The position numbers and the translations under genes are program-made. The notes under the pieces are model-generated. The model had not been told where the DNA came from. It did no database searches and worked only from the letters and a program-made list of their open reading frames with translations. From NCBI GenBank assembly GCA_037976565.1, contig CP137674.1, forward strand, positions 1,269,690 to 1,333,689: DNA of 64,000 nucleotides. The letters run 5' to 3'. The DNA is from Mesocentrotus franciscanus. Lineage: Eukaryota; Echinodermata; Echinoidea; Camarodonta; Strongylocentrotidae. Shown in pieces: positions 36,301 to 47,290 of this stretch. Numbering within the stretch: position 1 is the first letter of the stretch; each line of letters starts with the position of its first letter.

Positions 36301-37085
36301 CCCCTGAGCTTCTAGGGGCTCCGCCCCTTGGACCCCACTCCAATTAATAAAACTGCCAGTGTTACAAAAAGGGTATCAAAATGTGCTCATCCGACCGTAA
36401 TTAAACGCCTCAAATACATGAGCTTCCAGGGGCTCCGCCCCCTCGACCCTACCAGGGGGCCCAAGGCGGGCCCTTAAATGCTGATCTGACGGTAATTGAT
36501 TGCCTAAACCCCCTGAACTTCCGGTGGCTCTGCCCCCTGGACCTAACTAAGGGCCCTAAGGTGGACCCCTGGATACTCATCTGACCGTTATTTAATGCCT
36601 AAAACCCTTGAGCTTTCGAGAGCTCCGCCCCCTGGACCCCCTCCAATTAGTGACCTGCCAGTGTCACAAATAAGGTATCAAAAAATGCTCATCCGACCGT
36701 AATTAAATGCCCAAAACCTCTGAGCTACCGGAGGCTCCGCCCCCTCGACCAACCACAAGGCCTAAGGCGGGCCCCTGAATGCTTAATGACCGTTTTCAAA
36801 AGCCTTAAAACACTGAGTTTCTGCGAAAACTAGTGACCTGCCAGTGTCATGAATAAGGTATGAAAAATTATGCTTATTTGACCGTGATCAAATGCTTAAA
36901 ACCCCAGAGCTTCTAAGGGCTCTGCCCTCTGGACAACACCTAGGGCCCCAAAACGGGCCCCTTGATGCTAATCTTACGGTAATTTAATGCCTTAACCCCC
37001 TGAACTTCCGGTGGCTTTGCCCCTGGATCTAACAAAGGGCCCTAACGCGGCCCCTCGCATACTCATCTGATCGTTATTCAATGCC

Positions 37086-39757
37086 TAAAACCCCTAAGCT
37101 TCTGGTGGCTCTGCCCCCTGGACCCAACCAAAGGCCCAAAGTCAGGCCCCTAGATACTCATCTGACGGTAATTTCTTGCCTCAAACCCCTGAACTTCTGG
37201 TGGCTCTGCCCCCTGGACCTAACCAGAAGGCCTAAGGCGGGCCCCTGAATGCTCAATGACCATTATAAAATGCCTGAAACCACTGAGCTTCTAGGGGCTC
37301 CGCCCTCTGGACCCCACTCCAATTAATGTCCTGCCAGTGTCACAAATAAGGTATCAAAATATGCTCATCTGACCGTAATTAAACGCCTAAAACCCCTGAG
37401 CTTCTGGGGGCTCTGCCTCCTGGACCCAACCAAAGGCCCTAAGTCAGGCCCCTGGATACTCATCTGACAGTAATTTCTTGCCTCAAACCCTTTAGCTTCC
37501 GGGGGCTCCGCCACTGGACCCCGTACCAATTAGTGACTTGCCAGTGTTACAAATAGGGTATCAAAATGTGCTCATCCGACCGTAATTAAACGCCTCAAAT
37601 ACCTGAGCTTCCGGTGGCTCTGCCCCCTGGACCTAACTAATGGCCCTAAGTTGGACCCCTGGATACTCATCTGACCGTTATTTAATGCCTAAAACCCTTG
37701 AGCTTCCGAGGGCTCCGCCCCCTAGACCCCACTCCAATTAGTGACCTGCCAGTGTCACAAATAAGGTATCAAAATATGCTCATCTGACCGTAATTAAATG
37801 CCTAAAACCTCTGAGCTACCGGAGGCTCCGCCCCCTCGACCAACCTGAAGGCCTAAGGCGGGCCCCTGAATGCTCAATGACCGTTTTCAAAAGCCTTAAA
37901 ACCCTGAGTTTCTGCGAAAACTAGTGACCTGCCAGTGTCATGAATAAGGTATGAAAAATTATGCTTATTTGACCGTGATCAAATGCTTAAAACCCCAGAG
38001 CTTCTAAGGGATCTGCCCTCTGGACAACACCTAGGGCCCAAAAACGGGCCCCTAGATTCTAGATAATCTGACGGTAATTTAACTCCTTAACTCCCTGAAC
38101 TTCCGGTGGCTTTTCCCCTGGATCTAACAAAGGGCCCTAACGCGGCCCCTCGGATACTCATCTGATCGTTATTCAATGCCTAAAACCCTTGAGCTTCCGA
38201 GGGCTCCACCCTCTGGACCCCACTCCAAGTAATGACCTGCCAGTGACACAAATAAGGTATCAAAATATGCTTAAATGCCCGTAATCAAATGCCTAAAACC
38301 CTTGAATTTCCGGTAACTGTCACCTCGACCCCACAAGGGAGCCCTAATACGGGCCTCCGAATGCTTATCTGATCATTATTTAATGCCTGAAACCCCTGAG
38401 CTTCTAGGGGCTCCGCCCCCTGGACCCCACTCCTATTACTGTCCTGCCAGTGTCACAAAAAAGGTATCAAAATATGCTCATCTGACCGTAATTAAACGCC
38501 TAAAACCCCTAAGCTTCTGGTGGCTCTGCCCCCTGGACCCAACCAAAGGCCCAAAGTCAGGCCCCTAGATACTCATCTGACGGTAATTTCTTGCCTCAAA
38601 CCCCTGAACTTCTGGTGGCTCTGCCCCCTGGACCTAACCAGAAGGCCTAAGGCGGGCCCCTGAATGCTCAATGACCATTATAAAATGCCTGAAACCACTG
38701 AGCTTCTAGGGGCTCCGCCCTCTGGACCCCACTCCAATTAATGTCCTGCCAGTGTCACAAATAAGGTATCAAAATATGCTCATCTGACCGTAATTAAATG
38801 CCTAAAACCCCTGAGCTTCCGGGGGCTCCGCCCCCTCGACCAGATCCAGAGGACCTTAGGCGGGCCCCTGAATGATCAATGACCATTATAAAATGCCTCA
38901 CATCCCTAAGTTTCAGGGGGCATAGCCCCCTGGACAAATACTGACCTGCCATTGTCATTAATAAGGTATCAAAATATGCCCATCTGACGTTAATTTAATG
39001 CCTTAAAGCCTTGAACTTCCGGTAGTTCTGCCCCCTCGACCTCACCAGGGGTCCAAAAGCAAGCCACTGAATGCCTAATGACCGGTTTAAGATGCATAAA
39101 ACCCCTGAGCTTCTGGGGGTTCAGTCCCTAGACCCATACGCTAATTAGTGTCCTGCCAGTGTCACAAAAAGGGTATCAAAATATTCTCATCTGACCGTAA
39201 TTTAATGCCTAAACCCCCTGAATTTCGGGTGGCTCTGCCCCTTGGACCTAACCAAGGGCCCTAAGGTGGGCCCGTGGATACTCATCTGACCGTTAATTAA
39301 TGGCTCAAACCCTTGAGCTTCCGAGGGCTCCGCCCCCTTGACCCCACTCCAATTAGTGACCTGCCAGTGTCACAAATAAGGTATCAAAATATGCTCAACT
39401 GACCGTAATCAAATGCCTAAAACCCTTTAACTTCCGGTAGATTTGCCCCCTCGACCCCACCAGGGGCCCTAAGGCGGGCCCCCGAATGCTTATCTGACCA
39501 TTATAAAATGCCTGAAACCCCTGAGCTTCTAGGGGCTCCGCCCCCTGGACCCCACTCCTATTACTGTCCTGCCAGTGTCACAAAAAAGGTATCAAAATAT
39601 GCTCATCTGACCGTAATTAAACGCCTAAAACCCCTAAGCTTCTGGTGGCTCTGCCCCCTGGACCCAACCAAAGGCCCAAAGTCAGGCCCCTAGATACTCA
39701 TCTGACGGTAATTTCTTGCCTCAAACCCCTGAACTTCTGGTGGCTCTGCCCCCTGGA
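37086..39757 (+). repeat. Recent local duplications of a two-monomer block
   Basis: The block beginning TAAAACCCCTAAGCTTCTGG starts at 37086, 38501 and 39626. The copies around 38377-38628 and 39502-39757 are visibly almost identical over about 250 bp, at a spacing of 1,125 bp. The 37086 and 38501 copies match over about 300 bp at a spacing of 1,415 bp. Unequal spacings show irregular duplication, not a regular unit. Confidence 0.75.
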
Positions 39758-41769
39758 CCCCGCGCGCAGATTAGTGACCTGCCAGTGTTACAAATAGGGT
39801 ATCAAAATATGTTCATCCGACCGTAATTAAATGCCTAAAACCACTAAGCTTCCGGGGGCTCCGCCCCCTCGACCCCACAACAGGGCCTAAGGCGGGCCCC
39901 TAGATGCTAATCTGAAGGTAATTTAATGCCTAAACCCCCTGAACTTCCGGTAGCTCTGCCCCCTGAACCTTACCAAGGGGACCTAAGGTGGGCCCCTGGA
40001 TACTCATCTGACCGTTATTCAATGCCTAAAACCCTTGAGCTTCCGAGGGCTCCGCCCCCTGGAACCCACTCCAATTAGTGACCTGCCGGTGTCACAAAAA
40101 AAGTATCAAAATATGCTTAACTGACCGTAATCAAATGCCTAAAACCCTTGAACTTCCGGTAGCTCTGCCCCCTTGACCCCACAAGGGGCCCTTAGGCGGG
40201 CCCCTGAATGCTTATCTGACCATTATAAAATGCATGTAACCCCTGAGCTTTTAGGGGCTCCGCCCCCTACCAGTGTCACAAATAAGGTATCAAAATATGC
40301 TCATCTGACCGTAATTAAACGCCTAAAACACCTGAGCTTCCAGGGGCTCTGCCCACTGGACTCAACCAAAAATCCTAAGTCAAGCCCCTGGATACTCATC
40401 TGACAGTAATTTTTTGCCTGAAATCTCTTAGCTTCCGGGGGCTCCGCCCCCTGGATCCCACGCCAATTAATGACCTGCCTGTGTTATGAATAGGGTATCA
40501 GAATATGCATATCTGACCGCAATTAAATGCCTAAAACCCCTGAGCTTCCTGAGCTCGACCCCACCAGAGGGCATAAGGCGGGCCCCTGAATGCTAAATGA
40601 CCGTTTTAAAATGCCTCAAATCCCTGAGTTTCAGGGGGCACAGCCCCTGGACCCACGCCAATTACTGATCTGCCAGTGTTATGAATAAGGTATCAAAATA
40701 TGCTAATCTGACGGTAATTTAATGCCTAAACCCTCTGAACTTTCGGGGCCGCTGCCCTCTGGACCCCACCTAGGGCCCTAAAACGGGCCTCTATAGACGC
40801 CCATCTGACGGTAATTGAATGCCTAAAACCCCTGAACTTCCGGTGGCTCGACCCCACCAGGTGTCCTAAGGCAAGCCACTGAATGCTTATCTGAACGGTT
40901 TAAAATGCCTAAAACCCCTGAGCTTCTGGGGACTCCGCCCCCTGGACCCCACGCCAATTAGTGACCTGCCAGTGTCACAAATAGGGTATCAAAATAATAA
41001 TGCTGATCTGACTGTAATTGAATGCCTAAAACCCCTGAGCCAAAAAGTAACCTGCCAGTGTCACAAATAGGGTATCAAAATTATAATGCTGATCTGACTG
41101 TAATTGAATGCCTAAAACCCTTGAGCTTCCGAGGGCTCCGCCCCCTGGACCCCACTCCAATTAGTGACCTGCCAGTGTCACAAAAAAGGTATCAAAATAT
41201 GCTCATCCGACCGTAATTAAATGCCTACAACCCCTGAGCTACCGGGGGCTCCGCCCCTCGACCAACCAGAAGGCCTAAGGCGGGCCCCTGAATGGTCAAT
41301 GACCATTATAAAATGCCTGAAACCACTGAGCTTCTAGGGGCTCTGCCCTTTGGACCCCACTCCAATAAATGTCCTGCCAGTGTCACAAATAAGGTATTAA
41401 AATATGCTCAGCTGACCGAAATTAAATGCCTAAAACCCCTGAGCTTCCGGGGGCTCTGCCCCCTGGACTCAACCAAAGGATACTCATCTGACAGTAATTT
41501 CTTGCCTCAAACCCCTGAGCTTCCGGGGGCTCCCGCCCCCTCGACCAGATCCAGAGGGCCTAAGGCGGGCCCCTGAATGCTCAATGACCGTTAAAAAATG
41601 CCTCACATCCCTAAGTTTCAGGGGCCACCAGAAGGTCTAGACCCCACCAGAAGGTCTAAGGCGGGCCCCTGATTGTTTAATGACCGTTATAAAATGCCTC
41701 AAATCCCTGAGTTTCAGGGGGCTTAGCCCCTTGATCCCTGCCGGTGCTTTGCCCCTAGACCCCACGCTA

Positions 41770-41919
41770 ATTTACACTACGCTCTACCTGATCGCAAATA
41801 CTTCAGCCTCCCCCCACCCACTTTGAAAAACGTTCAGCGGATCCTGCATGTAAGAGTGGGGTGATGCTACCCCGCCCCCCAAAAAAAATATATATATATT
41901 TTTCCTAATTACGCCACTG
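41770..41919. other. Right subterminal region of the hAT-like element
   Basis: After the last degenerate monomer comes AATTTACACTACGCTCTACC, GAAAAACGTTCAGCGG, CCTGCATGTAAGAGTGGG, then a C-run, A-run and (TA)n, ending ATTACGCCACTG. It is homologous to 2036-2183, which closes array 1. Confidence 0.85.
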
Positions 41920-42290
41920 ATATCTGGTCATTGGCCCTTTTCAGGTGCGACAAGTGCCTCTCTTTACCTCTGATAATTTCCCGTTTAACAATGATACGTG
42001 CCCCTTTTCTTTTCTAATAAGGGACCTATCCCTTTTTCATAAACGCCCCTTTTCACCTATTATAAATGCCCCTTTCAAAATCCGATGGGGCCAGTTTTCC
42101 GTCGACAAATGCCCATTTCCTATTATCATGACTGACTTTTTTCATCTCTGGTGAGTGTCTTTTTTTGAGGGTGTATGAAGTGCCCTATTTTCACCTCTGA
42201 TAATTACTCATTGTACATTGACACATACTCCTTTTCTTTTCTGATAAGTGTCCCCTTTCCCTCTCATCATTAAACGCGCCCCTAATTTCA
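41920..42290 (+). repeat. GTGCCCC minisatellite, right half
   Basis: Starts with the target duplication ATATCTGG (41920-41927). It continues with units of the type ACAAGTGCCTCTCTTTACCT, ACGTGCCCCTTTTCTTTTCT and AAATGCCCCTTTC, like those at 11935-12236. Confidence 0.85.
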
Positions 42291-42828
42291 AGCGATTAAC
42301 AGTAATTTCCCCGAAAGTTCGGTCGCTACGATCCCACGCATCTATAGATGATATACTTATGTTACTTACCAAAGGTCTTTTCAGTCTTCCGTTATGAGCA
42401 TGTGCTTATAACTCCAACAGGATTTTTTTTTCCCCTCTTTGTAACATATAATTTTTCGCACTGCGACCTCACAATTATTCTCACAATTTTTTCCTCGCTC
42501 GCAAAAAAAAATTTCAGACCATCACACCCAACTGCAAAGCATTATGCTTTTTAAAGCAATATCTTGTATGGTGTATGAAGTGAAACAAATATTGAAATCA
42601 TCCCTGATAATCTAAACACAATGTAGGGGTATATACCAATGTCTAAAAAATTGTATATTTTCGCTTTGAAATTTCCATTTGTAGGTGCCCTTTTCCCAGA
42701 AAGTGTCCTTTTTCTTGGTGCCCCCCACTTTGGAAGTCGCTTGGCCGCCCCTGTCTGGGAAAGAGCATTAAAAAGAATCAGCTACTTTTTGCTGCAGCAT
42801 AATACAATGTTTACTTCTTAAATTTCAG
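42291..42828. other. Intron end ahead of the Death-domain exon
   Basis: AT-rich single-copy-looking sequence. The last bases (TTACTTCTTAAATTTCAG) give a good acceptor for the exon at 42829. An alternative AG at 42796 would bring an in-frame stop, so it is not used for this frame. Confidence 0.6.
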
Positions 42829-43096
42829 TGCATCGAATGAGCAGAGTGTGACCGATGCGGGTATCCTGAAACTAGCAAGGCTTCTACCAGCTAATCTGTG
42901 GAGCCCTCTTTACGTTGCTCTTCGCATCGATTACAGCACCGCTGAAGGTATCAGGAAGGAGTTTAGAGAGATAACTGAGCAGTACATACACCTCCTTCAA
43001 CATTGGAAAGCTGCATCAACTCGGACTAGAAAGGATCTAAATACAATCCTCATCCAGGTAGAAGCAGAAGGACTTGTGGACAGATACTTGGAGTAG
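42829..43096 (+). CDS. Death-domain gene A, terminal exon (Death domain)
   Basis: The acceptor AAATTTCAG precedes a 268-bp coding stretch ending in TAG at 43094-43096. One base completes the codon split at 9435; 88 residues follow. After ASNEQS comes a helical region typical of the Death fold: ILKLARLLPANLWSPLYVAL, then IRKEFREITEQYIHLLQHW (the conserved LL..W feature of helix 4), RKDLNTILIQVEAEGLVDRY and the C-terminus LE. With the three upstream exons the frame totals 191 residues, with the Death domain at about 113-190. The domain at the very C-terminus is the usual place in adaptors and receptors that signal by Death-Death contacts in the cytoplasm. The gene's identity is not established. 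A donor-like CAG|GTAGAA inside the exon could allow a shorter form. Confidence 0.85.
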
Positions 43097-43232
43097 GTTT
43101 GAAACCAGAAAGAAAGAGAGGGAGAGAGAGAGAGGAGGGGGGAGAGAAGGGGTGTTTTTGTGTATGTATGGGTGGGTGTGTATTTTAGAAGGAAGTCTAG
43201 ATTTTAGCCCGGAGTTACAGAAAATTCACAAA
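43097..43232 (+). repeat. (GA)n, GT-rich tract and copy of the 9.5-kb repeat
   Basis: Immediately after the stop codon lies a (GA)n tract (about 43108-43150), then GT-rich sequence. AGAAGGAAGTCTAGATTTT and about 30 bp more follow, matching 9495-9546. This would be 3' untranslated sequence of gene A. No convincing poly(A) signal is seen close by. Confidence 0.65.
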
Positions 43233-43616
43233 ATTAAAGAAATAAGGATGCTCCGTAAACGAAGAAATTGTTTTACAAAAATGTTAGCCTTTAGAGTTTT
43301 GTCAAGTTATGATATTATTGTTATGCATAAAAATATGTGCACCCTATATATACAGTTATGAATAATGCATATATATATATATATATATATACATGAATGA
43401 CTTCAAATACTAAGTCGATGGTTTAATGCATAATTGCGAATTGACGAAGCACAGTTTTAACAATATTCTCTTTTAAAGATCATTTGAGGCTATCAAGCGG
43501 ACATGCGTGGGTATATAGAGGGCAGCACACGGACTTGCGATATACGCACTATACGCACTGGAGCGTAATACACGTTAGGTCAGTGTTATTTAGTGATCGC
43601 CAACTTGCTTAAGCCT
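43233..43616. other. Downstream of gene A, with (AT)n
   Basis: AT-rich, with an (AT)n tract at about 43368-43391 and short ATACGCACT repeats near 43541-43560. Nothing else recognised. Confidence 0.45.
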
Positions 43617-43747
43617 CGGTCACAAATGCCATTACGAACTGCTACGAACGCCATACGAACGATTTTCAGACAATGGAAATTCGGGAAGACAATGGAAAAA
43701 CAGGGAGATTCGTACGAAATTATCGTTCGTACGAACCTTTGTGACCG
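43617..43747. mobile_element. 131-bp MITE-like inverted-repeat element
   Basis: Ends are CGGTCACAAA and TTTGTGACCG, an exact 10-bp inverted repeat. Inside, related GAACG/CGTTC words continue the symmetry (ACGAACGCCATACGAACGAT against ATCGTTCGTACGAACC). No coding capacity. The target duplication is unclear. Confidence 0.75.
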
Positions 43748-43972
43748 TAGCATTACTCTAAGACTAGTCTAGTCGTGCCGTGCCCGATTTATCCCGAGTT
43801 TCGATTGACTGTTTCGTTATATTTAGTTTTAAAATATCAAATGTATTGATATTCGATTAATTTAATACATTAAAAAAAGGAACATTATTATAGTTCTGTA
43901 AATTATATTTATTTACAATTAATCTTCCAAGTTGTATTTGATATGTGATGAGAATGCAAGTGTGTATATTTT

Positions 43973-44880
43973 GAGTGCTGTAGCTTTAAGCCAGTTGGAT
44001 GCTTTAGAAGTTTAGTAAGGAGCTACATTGTGTTTGTTTAGTGTAATTCTTTTTTAAATGATCGTTTAATGGAATACTTTTAATGTATTCAGGTTAAATT
44101 GTTTCTGGCAAAGGAATACTACTATTCATACATGGGTTGTTTAGGGTGACATGGTAAAACTGTGTTTGAAACAGTCATACCCCCCCCCCCCTTCATATTT
44201 GATTTTGGCTGGTTGGATGGAGCCTCAGGGTAATGACATACAGATACTCTGGTATTTTATATATTGATAGGAGGGATTACATTATCTGTGGAGCACGTAT
44301 AAGCCCTAGCATTGGTAGCTTTGTCACTTAGGAATGGTTGGAATGTTCCTTTATTTGAACTTGAAAATTGTTGAGATTTAAAGTTCGGCATGAGATTTGT
44401 TAAAGTTTGGGTAACTTTAGTACTTAGGTTGTTATATGAGTGCTGTAGCTGTAAGCCAGTTTGATGCTTCGGAAGTTTAATAAGGAACTACATTGTGTGT
44501 GTTGTTTATGGTAATTCTTTTTGAAATGATCTTTTAATGGAATACTCTTAGTGTATTCAGGTTAAATTGTTTCTGGCAAAAGGAATACTACTTTTCATAC
44601 ATAGGCTGTTCATGGTGCCAGGGTAAAACTGTGTTTGGAACAGTTTATACCCTCTTTTCATATTAGATTTTGGCTGCTTGGATGGAGCCTCAGGGTGAAG
44701 GCATACAGATACTACAGTATTTTATATATAGATAGGAGGGATTACATTATGTGTGAAGCAGGTATAAGCTCTAGCATTTATAGCTTTGTCACTTATGAAT
44801 GGTTGGAATATTCCTTTATTTGAACTTGAAAATTGTTGAAATTTAAAGTTGGACATGAGATGTCTGAATTTTGGTTAGTA
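43973..44880 (+). repeat. Tandem duplication with a period of about 461 bp
   Basis: GAGTGCTGTAGCT starts at 43973 and again near 44435. The two copies align nearly throughout: TTAATGGAATACT, GTATTCAGGTTAAATTG, TTTGGCTG.TTGGATGGAGCC and GGAATG.TTCCTTTATTTGAA occur in both. They differ by substitutions and by a C-run found only in the first copy (near 44181). No gene is seen. Confidence 0.85.
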
Positions 44881-45383
44881 ATACAGCATGGCATGATATC
44901 GCGGTTCGATACGCATGATGTATAATTGTGGGTTTTAGAGGCTGCTTTTGAAAAAAGGTGGGGAGGCCCATGAAAATGAAATTTTGTTTAATCTTGGGCC
45001 AGCAATTATTCGCAGTAATTACGTGCGTAATCACATAGTGCACCGCAAGCCTACTGTATACATGCGTGTGTTGTGTAATGGATATTGTAATGTTTTATAC
45101 TGAGACTTCTGGTATGTAACTGGGATTTGGCTGGAATTACTGTTGGATTTAGCCATAATGAAGTATTTAATGTTTATTCCAAGAATATGGGACCGGAATT
45201 GCATGGAATAAATACTGGGCGACTATTTAGGAACAGTAGGATTGATCTCTTTACCTTTGTGTTTCGGTTAGCCTCACGGAGAGGCCGGAAGGGGCACATT
45301 GGTGGCGGAGAGGATTAGCCAAAAGTTCTAAGATTTCTTTGTATAATGCAATGGCGATTTTTGTATCTTAGGAGATTGCTAAG
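44862..45383 (+). repeat. Partial copy of the 615-bp repeat motif plus unrecognised sequence
   Basis: TCTGAATTTTGG with CAGCATGG, GATATCGCGGTTCGATA and GTATAATTG forms a block near 44862-44935 that is repeated near 45726 and 46340. The remainder to 45383 is unrecognised. Confidence 0.6.
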
Positions 45384-46640
45384 ATTTGAAAAGAATGTCC
45401 GTGGGGCAAGGTTAAGACGAAATGACAAATGTTTCATAATTCTTATTCAGAATATGTGCGAATCATATTTCTTTGAAGAATGTCCGTGGGGCAAGGTCAT
45501 GACGAAATGACAAGTGTTTCATAATTCTTGTTTAGAATATCTGTGAATCATATTTCTTTGAAGTACAAAGTTTGTAAATAAGTAAACTATTTTGTTTCTG
45601 GTTCTCCACTTTTTTGTGGAGCTATTGATTAGTTATTGATATAAATATAAATTTATGGTGGTTATTGGTGGCGGTTATAAAGTAAGGTTTATAACATTAT
45701 GGAGTAATGCGAGTTAAGGGAGTATGTCTGAATTTTGGATAGGTAATGCAGCATGTGATGATATCGCGGTTCGATATGGATGACGTATAATTGATGGTTT
45801 TTAATACCGGAGCCCGGTTGGGAACACTTTTGCTGGAATCGTTGACGGAGAGTTGGAAATGGGTGGTGTACCCGGGTTACATAAAATTTTCCCCGTGTGA
45901 TCGGGCGGCATTCCTGATGGCTAAACGCTTGGATATCAGGTTATATATGGGGTGCAAATTTCCTCATTTTCCAGCATTGGTTCAAGCACTATTTGCTAAG
46001 ATTTGAAAAGAATGTCTGTGGGGCAAGGTCATAACGAAATGACAAGTGTGTCATAATTTTTATTCAGAATATGTGTGAATCATATTTCTTTGAAAAATGT
46101 CCGTGGGGCAAGGTCATGAAGAAATGACAAGTGTTTCATAATTCCTTTTCAGAATATGTGTGAATCATATTTCTTTGAAGTACAAAGTTCGTAAATATAT
46201 ACATTTTTTTGTTTCTGGTTCCCCACTGTTTGTGGAACTATTGATTAGTTATTGATAGAAATATAAATTTATGGTGGTTATTGGTGGCGGTTATAAAGTA
46301 AGGTTTATAACATTATGGAGTAATGCGAGTTAAGGGAGTATGTCTGAATTTGGATAGGTAATACAGCATGGCATGATATGCGGTTCGATATGCATGGCGT
46401 ATAATTGTTGGTTTTTAATACCGGAGCCCGGTTGGGAACACTTTTGCTGGAATCGTTGACGAGAGTTGGGAATAGGTGGTGCACCCGGGTTACATAAAAA
46501 AATTCCCCGTGTGATCGGGCGGCATTCCTGATGGCTAAACGCTTGGATATCAGGTTATGTACAGTGTATGGGGTGCAAATTTCCTCATTTTCAAGCATTT
46601 ATTCCAGCACTAGTTCTGTAATCGGGTTGGATACTCAAAT
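45384..46640 (+). repeat. Nested tandem repeats (about 615-bp unit with an inner ~90-bp duplication)
   Basis: GATTTGAAAAGAATGTC starts near 45384 and 45999, spacing about 615 bp. Within each unit the stretch GAATGTCCGTGGGGCAAGG to CATATTTCTTTGAA is itself doubled (about 90 bp). The second half of each unit holds GAGCCCGGTTGGGAACAC, TTTTGCTGGAATCGTTGA and CTAAACGCTTGGATATCAGG, which also head the direct repeats at 46.64 and 48.74 kb. Confidence 0.8.
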
Positions 46641-47290
46641 TAGTGTGTAATGCACTTTTGCTGGAATCGTTGATGAGAGCTGGGAATGGGTGGTGCACCC
46701 GGGTTACAATGAAATTTTCTCCGTGTGATCGAGCGGCATTCCTGATGGCTAAACGCTTGGATATCAGGTTATGTATGGGGTGCAAATTTCCTCATTTTCC
46801 AGCTTTGGTTCCAGCACTAGTTCTGTAATCGGGTTGGATACTCAAATTTGTGTGTAATACACTTTTGCTGGAATTGTTGATGAGAGCTGGGAATGGGTGG
46901 TGCATCCGGGTTACATACAAATCTTCCCCGTCTGATCGGGCATTCCTGACGGCTAGCAAGGGGTGCTCGTGGCAATACAGAGGGGACATTCGTTTACGAG
47001 AAGGGGTTTCTAGCCGTGGTTTAACCCTTCTCTGGCTACACGATTGGATTTCACATATTTGATTTTAAGGTTTATGTATGGGGTGCAGATTACAGCTTAG
47101 ATTCCAGCACTAGTTCTGTAATTGGGTTGGATACTCAAATATGTGTGTAATGCAATTATAATAATTGGTGTGAATTCATGTACCGCCATGGTAAAATGAT
47201 ACATGTACAAATGGCAGAATCCAGTGTTAAACAAAAGCCACGAAAAATGCATAATTCGAAAGGTTTGTCGTTTCCTCATTTATCAGCCGT
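46640..47290 (+). repeat. Direct repeat L of about 650 bp (possible LTR-like)
   Basis: Matches 48740-49385 in order and orientation: CTTTTGCTGGAATCGTTGAT, GTTCTGTAATCGGGTTGG, GGGGACATTCGTTTACGAGA, ATTCATG/CACCGCCATGG and TCCTCATTTATCAGCCGTG. Inside, a ~208-bp sub-unit is doubled (starts near 46652 and 46860). Differences are few and scattered. Confidence 0.8.

Larger units (their letters stand above)
12545..41769 (+). repeat. Satellite array 2 (main array, about 29 kb)
   Basis: Nearly all of this span is built from two related monomers. Measured between GCCTRAAAC starts at 14275, 14388, 14500 and 14594, the lengths are 113, 112 and 94 bp. Long monomers carry CCACTCCAATTAGTGACCTG, CCAGTGTCACAAATAAGG and TATCAAAATATGCTC. 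Short monomers carry GGGCCCTAAGGCGGGCCCCT then a GATACTCATCTGACCGTTAT variant. Each has a GC-rich centre able to form a hairpin (GGGGGCTCCGCCCCC). Dividing span by monomer size suggests roughly 280 monomers. Variant monomers recur in larger blocks (periods near 0.89 kb and 4.85 kb). Edges near 12.5 and 40.5-41.7 kb are more divergent than the centre. Confidence 0.97.
12237..41919. mobile_element. 29.7-kb hAT-like non-autonomous element filled with satellite DNA
   Basis: The left end reads CACTGGCGTACTGG. The right end reads AATTACGCCACTG, so the first ten bases match as inverted repeats at 9 of 10 positions. An exact 8-bp target duplication ATATCTGG lies at 12229-12236 and 41920-41927, the size used by hAT elements. 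CAGTGGCG-type ends are also common in hAT families. A minisatellite is split by the insertion. The left subterminal region (12237-12544) holds an A-rich tract, a T-run and a CCACTAATGGGCCTTAGTGG hairpin. The right subterminal region is 41770-41919. The interior is satellite plus one SINE. No transposase-like coding sequence is visible, so movement, if any, depended on another source. Confidence 0.9.

Noticed and set aside
13696..41576. Many + strand open frames of 60-160 codons with similar proteins (MPKTLELPV..., MPETPELL..., VSKYAHLTVIKRLKPL)
   Set aside because: They follow the satellite monomers exactly, start and stop at monomer variants, and change frame with single-base run differences. 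There is no splice or promoter context. They are by-products of a GC-rich tandem repeat.
12237..41919. CRISPR array
   Set aside because: Repeats are about 94-112 bp, contiguous without unique spacers, and the sequence is clearly animal nuclear DNA.
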